Source of the DNA: JBKQHQ01 sp052148715
Lineage (GTDB): Bacteria; Pseudomonadota; Alphaproteobacteria; Rhizobiales; Xanthobacteraceae
DNA length: 64,000 nt
Reading direction: 5' to 3'
Assembly (NCBI GenBank): GCA_052148715.1
Contig: JBKQHQ010000055.1
Span: 27,657 to 91,656, forward strand
Of the stretch, positions 1 to 8,614 are shown one piece after another (position 1 is the stretch's first letter; each line of letters opens with the position of its first letter). The notes under the pieces were generated by a model. That model was not told the origin of the DNA, made no database searches, and saw only the letters and a program-made list of their open reading frames with translations. The translations under genes and the position numbers were made by a program.

Positions 1-473
1 ACGCGCTCGTGCGGCAAGCCCAGGCCCTCGAAAAATGCGATCGCAAAGTCGGCTTCGTTGGCGCCGCGCAGGATAAGGCTCGCCTCACCGCCGCTGAACA
101 TGATGCGCGCCGCGGGGTATTTCCGGGCGAGTTCGACCGCGGCCGTCATCCGTTCGGCCGCTTCGTTGAGCTCGGGAACGCCCCGCACAACCGATGGCTG
201 TATATCGATCGCCCCGCCGAGGACGATGATCCCGTCGGGTGCGCCGTGCGCCGGATCCCAGGCCGGGAACCGCTCCTCGAGCGGCAGCAGCAGGAGATTG
301 CCGAGCGGCGACCACCCGGCAACGGCCAAGAGCAGCAGGCTCGAGGCCGCGAGCCGGCGACCGGCCCGCGCCCAGCGCGTGAGCGTGAGGCCAAGGCCGA
401 TCAATCCCGAGACGACCATGAGATTGGACGGGAGCGCGAAGAAGCCCAGCACTTTCGTAAGGATGAAGAACAT
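1..473 (-). CDS. YdcF-like (DUF218) membrane-anchored protein, C-terminus cut off
   Basis: The reading frame starts at the ATG at 473 and runs off the left edge without a stop. The first ~60 residues hold two hydrophobic segments (starting MFFILTKVLGFFALPSNL), followed by PDGIIVLGGAI and later ARIMFSGGEASL, which match the beta-strand and glycine-rich signatures of the YdcF/SanA/ElyC family. Members are inner-membrane proteins tied to envelope polysaccharide metabolism, but the substrate is unknown for most. It is divergent from the DinB-like gene, with only 35 bases between the start codons, so the two promoters must overlap. About 157 codons are visible; the family usually has 200-260 residues. 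Confidence 0.8.
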   Translation of the reverse strand, partial: MFFILTKVLGFFALPSNLMVVSGLIGLGLTLTRWARAGRRLAASSLLLLAVAGWSPLGNLLLLPLEERFPAWDPAHGAPDGIIVLGGAIDIQPSVVRGVPELNEAAERMTAAVELARKYPAARIMFSGGEASLILRGANEADFAIAFFEGLGLPHER

Positions 474-508
474 GTTTTAACCAGGAAAATCGTGCTCCGG
501 AGGCCAGC

Positions 509-1036
509 ATGCCAGCATCACTGTCGGCTTCAGACGTCTTGGTCCGCCCCGCTTTCGTCCGGACCATGGCGGCTTATAACGCCGAAATGAATCGGCGCAT
601 TTATGCCGCGGCGCAGCGGCTTCCTGAAGCGGAACGGCAAAGGCAACGCGGCGCCTTCTGGCGGTCGATCCACGGAACCCTCTGTCATCTTCTCTGGGGC
701 GACCAGATGTGGATGTCGCGCTTTGACGGCTGGGCCAAGCCCCCGGTCGGCCTGAAAGAGAGCCCCACTCTGATCGGCGATTTCGACGCGCTACGCCAGG
801 CGCGCGTTGCAGCGGACGAGCGCATTTCGGCCTGGGCGGAACGCATGAGCGAGGACTGGCTGCAGCAAGATCTCGTCTGGTTCAGTGGGGCTGCCGGGCG
901 CGAGATAACGATGGCGCGCGGCATGCTCATCGTGCATTTCTTCAATCACCAAACCCATCACCGCGGCCAGGCGCACGCCATGATCACGGCCGCCGGCGAA
1001 CAGACCGGCGACACCGATATTTTCCTCATCGTTTGA
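509..1036 (+). CDS. DinB family protein
   Basis: A 175-residue all-alpha protein of the DinB/YfiT four-helix superfamily. Histidines at the usual metal-site places are visible: H55 in the SIHGTLCHLLWGD helix and H147/H151 in NHQTHHRGQ near the C-terminus. Related proteins bind a divalent metal and several are thiol-dependent S-transferases, but the reaction here cannot be told. The start is supported by GGAGG at 499-503, five bases before the ATG. Length is normal for the family. It converges on the cytochrome gene that ends at 1062. Confidence 0.85.
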   Translation: MPASLSASDVLVRPAFVRTMAAYNAEMNRRIYAAAQRLPEAERQRQRGAFWRSIHGTLCHLLWGDQMWMSRFDGWAKPPVGLKESPTLIGDFDALRQARVAADERISAWAERMSEDWLQQDLVWFSGAAGREITMARGMLIVHFFNHQTHHRGQAHAMITAAGEQTGDTDIFLIV

Positions 1037-1061
1037 AGTGAACCCGACCGCGTGATTTGGA

Positions 1062-1424
1062 TCAGGGATGCTTGCGCAGACTTAGGATATAGCTAGTCAC
1101 TTGAGATATCTGATATTCTACAAGCATCGGGTCCGGCATCGTCATTGGGATTGTCCGCCCGTCCCAGTGCGTCGTGGTCACGAACTGGCGCAAGGATCCC
1201 GCAGACGTATTCGGCCTGTTGGCAATTTCTTCGAAGCTGGGAGTGCGCTGTTCAAGACGTGGTGCAAATCTCTGATCAGCAGCGACGATGTGACAGATCG
1301 AACAAACTAGTAGCGCAAGATCCCGACCGGCAACAACCTCATCGTGAGCATCTTCGGCATTGGCCAACGGTGCCGGCCCGGTCGCAATCAATGCCGCCAG
1401 AATGCCGATCAGAAGTCTATTCAT
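1062..1424 (-). CDS. small periplasmic c-type cytochrome
   Basis: Starting at the ATG at 1424 gives 120 residues with a clean Sec signal peptide (MNRLLIGILAALIATGPAP, cleavage near ANA-ED) and one haem-binding CSICH motif near residue 46. The last third carries MTMPDPMLVEYQISQVTSYIL, where the Met is the likely distal haem ligand, as in short class I cytochromes. Upstream in-frame codons extend the frame but have no signal-peptide logic. It is a paralogue of the equally long gene at 2327-2689 on the opposite strand. The redox partner is unknown. Confidence 0.8.
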   Translation of the reverse strand: MNRLLIGILAALIATGPAPLANAEDAHDEVVAGRDLALLVCSICHIVAADQRFAPRLEQRTPSFEEIANRPNTSAGSLRQFVTTTHWDGRTIPMTMPDPMLVEYQISQVTSYILSLRKHP

Positions 1425-1491
1425 CCTTTTCTCCGAAACAGGTAGCTTTTCCTCGTCTGTCGGCATGGGGCGCACGTGGCAACAAGACAAC

Positions 1492-1686
1492 TCAAGACGC
1501 TGAACGGCTCGAGAGTTTTTCGACCCGCCTTGCCCAGTATGCCCCTCTTTGCGTGTAATACCGTTGTAGGTCCTTGTCAGGAGCTGCTTGGGCAAGTCGC
1601 AGATGTCGCGCTGCCATTTCCCGATAGATCGACAGCAAGTCGGGCTTGGCAGGCGATTGCGCGACGACGTGGGATTGATCAAACAT
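1492..1686 (-). CDS. small conserved-type hypothetical protein
   Basis: A 64-residue frame (start MFDQSHVVAQSP) with an amphipathic helix of the type IYREMAARHLRLAQAA followed by RRVEKLS. This charged, Ala/Arg-rich helix pattern is common in tiny Hyphomicrobiales proteins of unknown function. GAGGA lies about eight bases before the ATG at 1686. An earlier in-frame ATG at 1710 is possible. It sits 67 bases upstream of the cytochrome start on the same strand, so it could be co-transcribed. No function is proposed. Confidence 0.45.
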   Translation of the reverse strand: MFDQSHVVAQSPAKPDLLSIYREMAARHLRLAQAAPDKDLQRYYTQRGAYWARRVEKLSSRSAS

Positions 1687-2326
1687 CGCAAGTGTCCTCA
1701 TCTTCAGCATTGCCCGGAACTCATGACGGCGGCGCCTTCAAGAAACAATTGGGCCGGCGGGCAACCGACTTGCTTGAGACGATTACGTGCTGGGAGCAGG
1801 TCTTCCTTGAGCTAGATCAACCAGCAGATTGCCTTCCCTACGGAAAACTACCTAGCTTATGCGAATAGGGCTCGAAGAGACCGTAGCGAAGCGCGGGGCA
1901 CCCTAAGGTCCGGGCCGCTCATCGGCGGTGCGGCAGATCGAGCAAGTGACGTGGTGAGACTACCGGGCGTTTGGCAGCTTTGGTTCCTTGGCGTCTCCTT
2001 CGCCGATCAGCTTGGCGAGCGATCGGCGTTGCGTCTCACCGGTCGTCTCGGCAAGCAGCTTTCAGTAATGATCCGGGTTTTGGCGGTGGACGAACCCTTC
2101 CATTTGCGCCTCCCTTGAAGCACGAGCAGTGGATCGCAATGTCCGCTTTCGAACATAAGCATAGCTCTCGCCCACGGAGCGCAGAAACGAGAGAGTTGAT
2201 GAAAAGCAAAGCCGCTTCGGCGGCTTGTGGCATCGCGTGATTTTTTGACAATGATCAATGAATGGGCCGGCGGAAGCCGCACATTCCGCCGACGCTTGCT
2301 AAAATGTGGGAATAACGGATTCTTCC
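1687..2326. other. intergenic stretch between the inverted cytochrome genes
   Basis: Apart from the broken small gene at 1960-2103 this stretch holds only short frames without ribosome-binding sites or recognisable domains, on both strands. It reads as decayed sequence between two paralogous cytochrome genes. Promoters for both cytochromes probably lie here, but I see no convincing -35/-10 pair. Confidence 0.4.
1960..2103 (-). pseudogene. small conserved protein broken by an in-frame TGA
   Basis: From the ATG at 2103 (preceded by a strong GGGAGG, five bases away) the frame reads MEGFVHRQNPDHY, then a TGA at 2064-2062, then KLLAETTGETQRRSLAKLIG and a normal stop. The pattern HY-x-KLLAETT-x-E-x-QRR-x-L-x-KL is typical of very short Rhizobiales proteins of unknown function, where the position of the stop is normally Arg, so a single CGA-to-TGA change explains it. 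Either a pseudogene by nonsense mutation or, less likely, a readthrough gene. Confidence 0.55.
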
Positions 2327-2689
2327 ATGAAATTGCAAATTGCAGCCGGGTGGCTTGTCGCCGTTGCCGTTGTCGCCGGTTCGACTAGGGCCCAGGACGC
2401 CGGCGTCGCCGACGATTTGCGGGAAGGCCATCGCCTCGCCGTCGCCGTTTGCTCACTTTGTCATGTCGCCGCGCCCGATCAGGAAATAAATCCTATCTTG
2501 CGGCCGCCCGCGCCGTCGTTCAGTTCAATCGCCCAACGCAACGACATCAGCGCCGATTCCATACGGAAGTTTCTGACCACGACGCATATGGACATCGGCA
2601 ACGCCACGGGCATGCCGAACCCCCAATTGCTGGACTTTCAGATTGCGCAGGTGACGGCCTATCTCTTGAGCTTGCGCAAGCAGCATTGA
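2327..2689 (+). CDS. small periplasmic c-type cytochrome, paralogue of 1062-1424
   Basis: Read from the ATG at 2327 the protein has 120 residues: signal peptide (MKLQIAAGWLVAVAVVAGST, cleavage near RAQ-DA), a haem motif CSLCH near residue 46, and a C-terminal block MPNPQLLDFQIAQVTAYLL that lines up with the same region of the minus-strand paralogue. A GTG at 2306 would add seven residues before the signal peptide and is less likely. The identical length and parallel motifs show duplication and inversion. The electron-transfer partner is unknown. Confidence 0.8.
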   Translation: MKLQIAAGWLVAVAVVAGSTRAQDAGVADDLREGHRLAVAVCSLCHVAAPDQEINPILRPPAPSFSSIAQRNDISADSIRKFLTTTHMDIGNATGMPNPQLLDFQIAQVTAYLLSLRKQH

Positions 2690-2990
2690 TTTCCGCGGCC
2701 CCTCAACACAAAGCGCTTCGATGCCGCCCTTCCGGCGCCTGAGTCCCTTCCGCATAATCTGGCCACGAACAAATCATTAAGAAACTGTAATGTGGGGTGC
2801 CACGGCCAAACCGCAGTTCACCCAGATGTCGTCACAATAGGGCCGAAAAACCAGGGGAAAACTAATGAAAAGAGACTGGTGCCGTCACATTGACGACGCG
2901 CGTTGACGGTATTTGGTTACGCATGAGTTCAGCCGGGGGCGGCGAAGCCGGTTGCCTTAGAGCATGCCGGATCAACAAGTGAGGGGAAGC
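2690..2990. other. leader region of the outer-membrane protein gene
   Basis: About 300 bases without a convincing gene. A 13-codon frame (2865-2906) with a GGGG stretch before its ATG is present but is probably chance. The region must carry the promoter for the barrel protein; no strong sigma-70 match was found. Confidence 0.4.
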
Positions 2991-3692
2991 ATGAAGACGC
3001 TGATAATTGGGACCGCGATTTCACTGGCCGCGGTCGCTGGTGCCGCAGCTGCCGACCTACCGCCCGCACCCCGGCCAGCTCCGGTTTACAGTAAGGCCCC
3101 GCCGCCGGCGTGGAGCTGGACCGGCTGCTATATCGGCGGCAACGTCGGCGGCGGTTGGACCACGACCTCCGCTTCCGACACGTCAGGATACAGCTACGGC
3201 AGCTCTAACGGCGCCGGCGTCGTCGGCGGCGGCCAGGTCGGGTGCGACTACCAGGTAGGCTCCTTCGTATTCGGTGTTCAAGGTCTGTTCGATGGGACGA
3301 GCATCAAGGGCAGCGGCACGTCGCAGGATGGCGTGTTTACGAACAGCAGCACGATTCCTTGGCTCGCCACGGCGACCGGCCGGATCGGGTTTACCGTGTT
3401 GCCGACGACGCTGGTCTACGCCAAGGGCGGCGCCGCCTGGGTGCGAGACAACATCTCCACGACGGTTGCCTCAACCGGCTTGCCCAGTGCATCAACCGGC
3501 TACACGCCCAGTGGCTGGACCGTCGGCGGCGGCTTCGAGCACATGTTTATGCCCCATTGGTCGGTGTTCGTCGAATACGACTATGTGGGCTTCGGCAACC
3601 AAACGCCGACTTTCACTCCGGCGCCAACACTCCCAATCAGCACCACTCAGAACGTGCAGATGGGCATCGTCGGCGTCAACTTCCGATTCTGA
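2991..3692 (+). CDS. Omp25/31-type outer-membrane beta-barrel protein
   Basis: A 233-residue exported protein. The signal peptide is MKTLIIGTAISLAAVAGAAA followed by a proline-rich linker (residues ~22-40), then W-x-W-TGCYIGGNVGGGW, the hallmark opening strand of Hyphomicrobiales outer-membrane immunogenic/Omp31 proteins. The rest is alternating aromatic strands rich in Gly/Thr and the chain ends in Phe (VGVNFRF), the usual BAM recognition end. The ATG at 2991 has GAGGGG just upstream; an ATG at 2964 would put residues before the signal peptide. Likely an abundant surface protein. A terminator follows at 3781. Confidence 0.88.
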   Translation: MKTLIIGTAISLAAVAGAAAADLPPAPRPAPVYSKAPPPAWSWTGCYIGGNVGGGWTTTSASDTSGYSYGSSNGAGVVGGGQVGCDYQVGSFVFGVQGLFDGTSIKGSGTSQDGVFTNSSTIPWLATATGRIGFTVLPTTLVYAKGGAAWVRDNISTTVASTGLPSASTGYTPSGWTVGGGFEHMFMPHWSVFVEYDYVGFGNQTPTFTPAPTLPISTTQNVQMGIVGVNFRF

Positions 3693-3780
3693 TAACGATC
3701 CCTGCAGGCTCCAAGGGTCGGCCTCGCGCCGCGCCCTGGATTGCAAGCAACGCCAGCGCGAGCGACCAAGCAGCAACTCG

Positions 3781-3803
3781 GCCCCGCTCCAGCGGGGCTT
3801 TTT
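3781..3803 (+). terminator. Rho-independent terminator after the outer-membrane protein gene
   Basis: Perfect 8-base stem GCCCCGCT/AGCGGGGC with a CC loop, followed directly by five T. It lies 88 bases after the stop of the barrel-protein gene. Confidence 0.88.
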
Positions 3804-3995
3804 GCTGGCCGCGGGGTCGCACGCGACGCCGCGTCAATTTCATCGAAAACGTTCGGACGTCGATATCTGCAAAGCAGATGACATTGATCGTTTAAAATCG
3901 CTTTTGTTGATCGGTTGGCCACCCTAGCGTCTCCGCTGCCCATTGGCGGAGAAAGAATGGGACGGCTCCTTTCCGTGATCTATCTAGGAGACTCC

Positions 3996-5243
3996 GTGAG
4001 CGTCTGGCGAATGGCGCTCTCTGGGCTATGCGCGAGCTTTATCGGAATCGGCCTCGCGCGTTTTGCCTACACACCGCTTCTCCCGGAGCTTGTTGCCGCG
4101 CACTGGTTCGCCCCTTCCCAAGCGACCTATCTCGGCGCGGCGAACCTTGCCGGCTATCTCGTCGGCGCGCTTCTGGCTCAACCAATGGCGGCGCGCACAT
4201 CCGCGGTCGTCGTCCTGAGAGTCATGATGATCATGGCGACCGCAACCTTTTTTGCCTGCGCCTTCCCGCTCTCGTTTCTCTGGTTCTTCCTCTGGCGCTT
4301 TGCGTCTGGACTCTCGGGCGGTGTGCTCATGGTGCTCGTTGCTCCCACCGTGCTGCCCGGTGTCCCGCCATCACGTCGTGGGCCTGCCGGCGGCGCCATC
4401 TTTGTCGGCGTCGGGTGCGGCATCGTCGCTTCCGGCACCTTGGTGCCGGCTCTCTTGCGGTGGGGTCTCGTACCAACGTGGTGCGGGCTAGGCACCTTCG
4501 CACTAGTCCTGAGCGTCATTGCATGGAACGGATGGCCCGACGCCCCTTCGAGCGTGCGGCGAACGCAGGAACGAAGGCCTCGATTCAAATGCCCTCGAAG
4601 CCGAGCCTTGGTGACGCTTTATCTCGAATACGCGCTCAATGCGTTCGGCCTCGTGCCTCACATGGTCTTTCTGGTCGATTTCGTGACACGAGGACTTGGT
4701 AAAGGGCTCGAAACCGGTGCGCGATACTGGGTGCTGTTCGGCGTGGGAGCGATGGCCGGTCCCATGATTGCCGGATATACCGCTGATCGCATCGGCTTTG
4801 GTTTGGCGTTGCGGTTGGCATTCTTGGTTCAGGCCGTCGCCGTTGGAATGCTCGCCATGGCATCGAGCCCACTATCGTTGACCCTCTCAAGCATCGTCGT
4901 TGGCGCCTTTGTCCCCGGCATTGTGCCACTCGTCCTGGGGCGCGTGCAGGAACTGACCCATGGAGACGCCCATCGCCAAAAGAGGGCCTGGAGTTTATGC
5001 ATGACGGCCTTCGCCCTCGGACAGGCCGGCGGAGCCTACGGTCTCGCATACATCTTCGCGCAGACGGGAGGCGCTTATGTCCTGCTCTTTGGGTTTGGAG
5101 CGGCAGCGCTCATGCTCGCCTTCACGATCGAAACCCTAATGTCCGTACGCCGAGACCGGAGCGGAACGAGTCCCGCGCTGCAGGCCACGCCTTCGACTTG
5201 CGCGCCGTCGTCAGGTCACCCGCGTTTCTTCTCCGCCTCGTAG
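3996..5243 (+). CDS. YbfB/YjiJ family MFS transporter
   Basis: About 415 residues with a dozen hydrophobic segments. The opening ALSGLCASFIGIGLARFAY followed by TPLLPEL is the signature of the YbfB/YjiJ branch of the major facilitator superfamily. The substrate is unknown. The GTG at 3996 has AGGAG five bases upstream and gives the family-like start VSVWRMALSGL; an ATG at 3957 with GGAGA is the alternative and would add 13 residues. The C-terminus ends in a short polar tail and overlaps the convergent RraA-like gene by 28 bases. Confidence 0.85.
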   Translation: MSVWRMALSGLCASFIGIGLARFAYTPLLPELVAAHWFAPSQATYLGAANLAGYLVGALLAQPMAARTSAVVVLRVMMIMATATFFACAFPLSFLWFFLWRFASGLSGGVLMVLVAPTVLPGVPPSRRGPAGGAIFVGVGCGIVASGTLVPALLRWGLVPTWCGLGTFALVLSVIAWNGWPDAPSSVRRTQERRPRFKCPRSRALVTLYLEYALNAFGLVPHMVFLVDFVTRGLGKGLETGARYWVLFGVGAMAGPMIAGYTADRIGFGLALRLAFLVQAVAVGMLAMASSPLSLTLSSIVVGAFVPGIVPLVLGRVQELTHGDAHRQKRAWSLCMTAFALGQAGGAYGLAYIFAQTGGAYVLLFGFGAAALMLAFTIETLMSVRRDRSGTSPALQATPSTCAPSSGHPRFFSAS

Positions 5244-5920
5244 CGCGCGCGGGTCGCTTCATTGGGCGGATAGAGGCCCGGCAGCGGCAGCCCCTTGCGC
5301 ACTTCGCCGACGACCCAATCCTCGTAGCGCTCCTGCTCCGGGCCGAGCCTCGCCACCTCCTCGACCAAAGCCGCCGGGATGACCACGGCCCCGTCCCCGT
5401 CGGCAACGATCACGTCGTCGGGGAAGATCGCGACGCCACCGCAGCCGATCGGCTCCTGCCAGCCGACGAAGGTGTGGCCGATGACGGACGCCGGCGCGAC
5501 AACGCCCCCGCACCAAACCGGCAGGTTCGAGGCTACGACCCCGGCGCCGTCGCGCACGGTGCCGTCGGTGACGAGGCCAGCGACACCGCGCTTCTGCATG
5601 CGGATGGTGAGAATATCGCCAAAAATCGCCGCCTCGGTGAGCCCGCGCGCATCGGCGACCGCTACCGCGCCCTCGGGCATCTCCTCGATGGCGGCCCTGG
5701 TGGAGCGCGGGCTCGCCCAGCTTTCCGGGGTCGCGAGGTCTTCGCGGGCGGGGACGAAGCGCATGGTGAAAGCGCGGCCGACGATGCGGCCATGATCACC
5801 GCCGAGCGGCTTTGGACCATGCAGGTAAGCGCGGCGGATCCCCTTCTTGATCAAGACCGTGCTGATGGTCGCGGCGGAAGTCGCACGCAACGCGGCGAGG
5901 ACATTGGCGGATAGTGTCAT
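5216..5920 (-). CDS. RraA-like / HMG-CHA aldolase family protein
   Basis: A 234-residue protein from the ATG at 5920 (MTLSANVLAALR). The central glycine-rich block IGHTFVGWQEPIG and the stretch VTDGTVRD match the RraA/4-hydroxy-4-methyl-2-oxoglutarate aldolase fold; in the aldolases the Arg-Asp pair after TDG contributes to metal and substrate binding. True RraA proteins regulate RNase E and are shorter (~160 residues); this length and the family pattern suit an oxaloacetate decarboxylase or HMG aldolase better. No pathway partner is adjacent. Upstream in-frame sequence to 6067 looks non-coding. Confidence 0.8.
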   Translation of the reverse strand: MTLSANVLAALRATSAATISTVLIKKGIRRAYLHGPKPLGGDHGRIVGRAFTMRFVPAREDLATPESWASPRSTRAAIEEMPEGAVAVADARGLTEAAIFGDILTIRMQKRGVAGLVTDGTVRDGAGVVASNLPVWCGGVVAPASVIGHTFVGWQEPIGCGGVAIFPDDVIVADGDGAVVIPAALVEEVARLGPEQERYEDWVVGEVRKGLPLPGLYPPNEATRARYEAEKKRG

Positions 5921-6192
5921 TGGATCACCTTTCGCGGGAAACGCAACGACCATAGCGGGAGCCGCGCGGCGAGGCGAGTTGGTTCTTCCCAGCACGAATA
6001 TCGGCGGACGCAGGCAAGTGTACGTCGTCTTGCGTCCGGTACGACCGCGGTCGATTCCAACGGTCATGAGCGCGACAGTGATTGCGCTCCGGCGGCCGAA
6101 ACATGCCGCGACTTCTTTTTTGAAAGAAAGCCGGCCGCGCGTTACAGTATATCCCGTTCAATTGGAGTCGGGACATGCGGTAGGCTTTCGGT

Positions 6193-6600
6193 ATGAGGTC
6201 AGCTCTGCAAGCCATCTTGATCATCGGAGGGATCGCCGCAGTTCTCATCGCGTCGGGTCACATCGCGTTAGGTCCGGCGTTCATCCCTGGGTCCGTGCCC
6301 GTCAACCCCACGATGGATAGCGAGGACCGGTTTTACGCCACCATCTTCTTGGGATTTGGCGTCACGCTCCTTTGGTGCGCCGGTTCGATCGAGCACAGAG
6401 CTCAGGTCATACGCTTCCTGGTCTCGCTGTTCTTCCTTGGCGGATGTGCGCGGCTTATCTCGATAATATTCGTCGGCCCTCCAAATCCCTTCTTTCAAAT
6501 CATGACAGCTTTGGAATTACTGCTTCCGCCGGCAATATGGTTGCTCCTGGCCATGGTAGCACGTCGCACCCTCACGGGAGGCAGGCCGCAGCCACCGTAA
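6193..6600 (+). CDS. DUF4345-type small membrane protein
   Basis: A 135-residue protein with four hydrophobic helices (about residues 5-25, 50-70, 78-95, 103-122) and the motif YATIFLGFGVTLLW and RLISIIFVGPPN, characteristic of the DUF4345 family. The function is unknown. It stands alone on the plus strand. Confidence 0.75.
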   Translation: MRSALQAILIIGGIAAVLIASGHIALGPAFIPGSVPVNPTMDSEDRFYATIFLGFGVTLLWCAGSIEHRAQVIRFLVSLFFLGGCARLISIIFVGPPNPFFQIMTALELLLPPAIWLLLAMVARRTLTGGRPQPP

Positions 6601-6681
6601 CGTCGACGTTGTCCGCCGTGACGCAGCTGCTGAAGCGCCGGCTGAACGAGGCAACTTCGAGAAGCGGCAACGCGCCGCGTG

Positions 6682-7620
6682 TCACGACGCCTTCAGCCGC
6701 AGCGGCATCAGCCCGATTATGCCCTTGGGCGCCAGGACGACGAAGCCGATCAGCATCAATCCCACGATTAGCAGATTGATCTCGGAAGCGATGGTCACCG
6801 TGGCGACCTGTTGCACGGTGCCGAGCAGAACCGCACCGAGGAAAGGGCCAAGCCACGTCGCGGTGCCGCCGATCATCGCCATGGCGATGGCGTTAACGGC
6901 GTACGACAGGCTAAAAGCCGACGTCGGCTCGAGAAACGTCACGTAATAGGGAAGCGGTGCCCCCGCCATCCCCATGAACGCGCCGCTCAACGTCGTCGCG
7001 AACAATTTCAGCTTCAGCGTCGGAACGCCGCTCGCCTCCGCGGCGACTTCATCGTCGCGGATCGCCGAAAGACCGTATCCGATCTGCGACTGCTCGATCG
7101 TTCGGGCAACGACGACAACGACTACCACCAGCACCAGCATCAGCAGGAACATGTATTCGATATAGCTTCCGAGCAGCGGAACGCGCTGCGGGCTGATGGC
7201 GTAAGTGCCGCCGGTTCCCCCCACATATTCCCAATTGGTGATGAGCGTCTGCGCAACGACCGCCAGCGCGAAGGTCGCGATCGCAAAGAATATCCCCTTC
7301 AGCCGCAGGGTCAGATAACCCATCCCGAAGCCGACCAAGCCGGAGACGCAACCGCCGGCGAGCATGAGCACAGGCAACGGCAGCGGACAAGCTTTGTTCA
7401 CGGCGACGCCGGCGTACGCTCCCAACGCCAGGAACGCCGAGACGCCAAAATTCATGTAACCGGTGTAACCGCCGAGAATGTTCCAGGCGATGGCCAGGAC
7501 GATGTACTGCAGCACGAAGTAACCAGCGAAAAAAACGTAATAGGAGTGAAGTGCGTGTGTCGCGGCGAAGAATACGGCTGCGGTGCCCAACGCCAAAAGC
7601 GGGAAGCTCCATCCGCGCAC
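6682..7620 (-). CDS. livM: branched-chain-type ABC importer permease (LivM)
   Basis: A 312-residue membrane protein of the LivM class, with ten or so hydrophobic segments. The motifs AWNILGGYTGYMNFGVSAF and SGAFMGMAGAPL are family marks; the latter follows the EAA-type loop that contacts the ATPase. The GTG at 7620 is preceded by GGAGG that overlaps the stop of livH, showing translational coupling. It works with LivH and the binding protein at 8615-9883 to import an amino acid or an aromatic/dicarboxylic acid. The partner ATPases (LivG/LivF) are not in this locus. Confidence 0.85.
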   Translation of the reverse strand: MRGWSFPLLALGTAAVFFAATHALHSYYVFFAGYFVLQYIVLAIAWNILGGYTGYMNFGVSAFLALGAYAGVAVNKACPLPLPVLMLAGGCVSGLVGFGMGYLTLRLKGIFFAIATFALAVVAQTLITNWEYVGGTGGTYAISPQRVPLLGSYIEYMFLLMLVLVVVVVVVARTIEQSQIGYGLSAIRDDEVAAEASGVPTLKLKLFATTLSGAFMGMAGAPLPYYVTFLEPTSAFSLSYAVNAIAMAMIGGTATWLGPFLGAVLLGTVQQVATVTIASEINLLIVGLMLIGFVVLAPKGIIGLMPLRLKAS

Positions 7621-7625
7621 GCGCC

Positions 7626-8501
7626 CTACCTCCCCAACAGTCCGGTCGGCCTGACTGCGAGCGTCAGCAGCAAGAAGCTGAAGGAAACGGCCGGCGCCCA
7701 AGATGCACCGATCACGATCGAGGTCATATTCTCGACTATGCCGAGAAGAATCGCGGCGATCACCGCGCCGGGCACGCTCCCCATGCCGCCGAGCACAATG
7801 ATCGCGAACACCCGGCCGATGAATTCCCGGCCGGCAAACGGCTCGACCGGCTGGACGATGATCAGGAGGGATCCGACGATGCCCGCGCTTGCAATCGACA
7901 TGGCAAACGCCAACGACTTGAGCTTGTCCGGATCGATGGACAAGAGCCGCAACGCCATCTGATCTTGCGATACGCCGAGAATGGCGCGGCCGTTGAACGT
8001 CTTGGCGAGATACAGGTACATGCATCCCAGCAGGACCAGCGACGCCGCAAACGGCACGATCAGCCGCATCGGCAAGCCGATCGGTCCGAGATGGTAGGTC
8101 GTCGTGACGTAAGAGGCCGACACATAACGGTAATTGACTCCGAAGGTCAGGGTCAGCGCGACCTCGGTGACGAACATGATGCCGAAAAAGAACGCGAGCC
8201 CGCGCATGGTGTCGCCGCCATGGCGCTCGAACGACCAATGGTAGACTTGGTAGATCAACAGACCGAGGCCATAAAAAGCAGGAGACAGCACGATTCCGGC
8301 CAGGATCGGATCGAGATGCAGCCATTGGTTCGCCAAATAGGCCGCATAGGCGCCGACGATGACGAACGCCGGGTGGGCGATGTTCACGATATCGAGCAGG
8401 CCGAACGAGATCGACGCGCCTGCCGCGACCGCGGCGTAAAAGACACCCAACAGCAATCCGGCAATGGCGGCATTGATGACGAGGTCGACGGAAATCGCCA
8501 A
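7626..8501 (-). CDS. livH: branched-chain-type ABC importer permease (LivH)
   Basis: A 291-residue permease of the LivH class: AIAGLLLGVFYAAVAAGASI at the N-terminus, SFGLLDIVNIAHPAF, and IVLGGMGSVPGAVIAAILLG near the C-terminus. No ATG fits; the TTG at 8501 has GGGGAG five bases upstream and gives the family's normal start. Reading further upstream would pass through the intergenic palindrome, so the longer frame is rejected. Five bases separate it from livM. Confidence 0.82.
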   Translation of the reverse strand: MAISVDLVINAAIAGLLLGVFYAAVAAGASISFGLLDIVNIAHPAFVIVGAYAAYLANQWLHLDPILAGIVLSPAFYGLGLLIYQVYHWSFERHGGDTMRGLAFFFGIMFVTEVALTLTFGVNYRYVSASYVTTTYHLGPIGLPMRLIVPFAASLVLLGCMYLYLAKTFNGRAILGVSQDQMALRLLSIDPDKLKSLAFAMSIASAGIVGSLLIIVQPVEPFAGREFIGRVFAIIVLGGMGSVPGAVIAAILLGIVENMTSIVIGASWAPAVSFSFLLLTLAVRPTGLLGR

Positions 8502-8542
8502 TCTCTGCTCCCCGAGGCCACCGCTCTGCAATATCGGTCCGC

Positions 8543-8580
8543 CGTCACTCCGGGCGCGCGCTACGCGTCCCGGAATGACG
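8543..8580. repeat. REP-like palindrome
   Basis: An imperfect 38-base inverted repeat with outer arms CGTCACTCCGGG and CCCGGAATGACG around a GC-rich centre. It lies between the binding-protein gene and livH. Its core resembles the shorter palindrome at 31358-31377. This type of dispersed element is frequent between genes in Bradyrhizobium relatives. In an ABC operon it could damp expression of the downstream permeases. Confidence 0.6.
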
Positions 8581-8614
8581 AAAAAGACATAAAACGCCAG
8601 CGCGATCCACTGAC

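Noticed and set aside
2865..2906. 13-codon leader-like frame ahead of the outer-membrane protein gene
   Set aside because: No run of a regulatory amino acid and no attenuator hairpin after it; likely chance.
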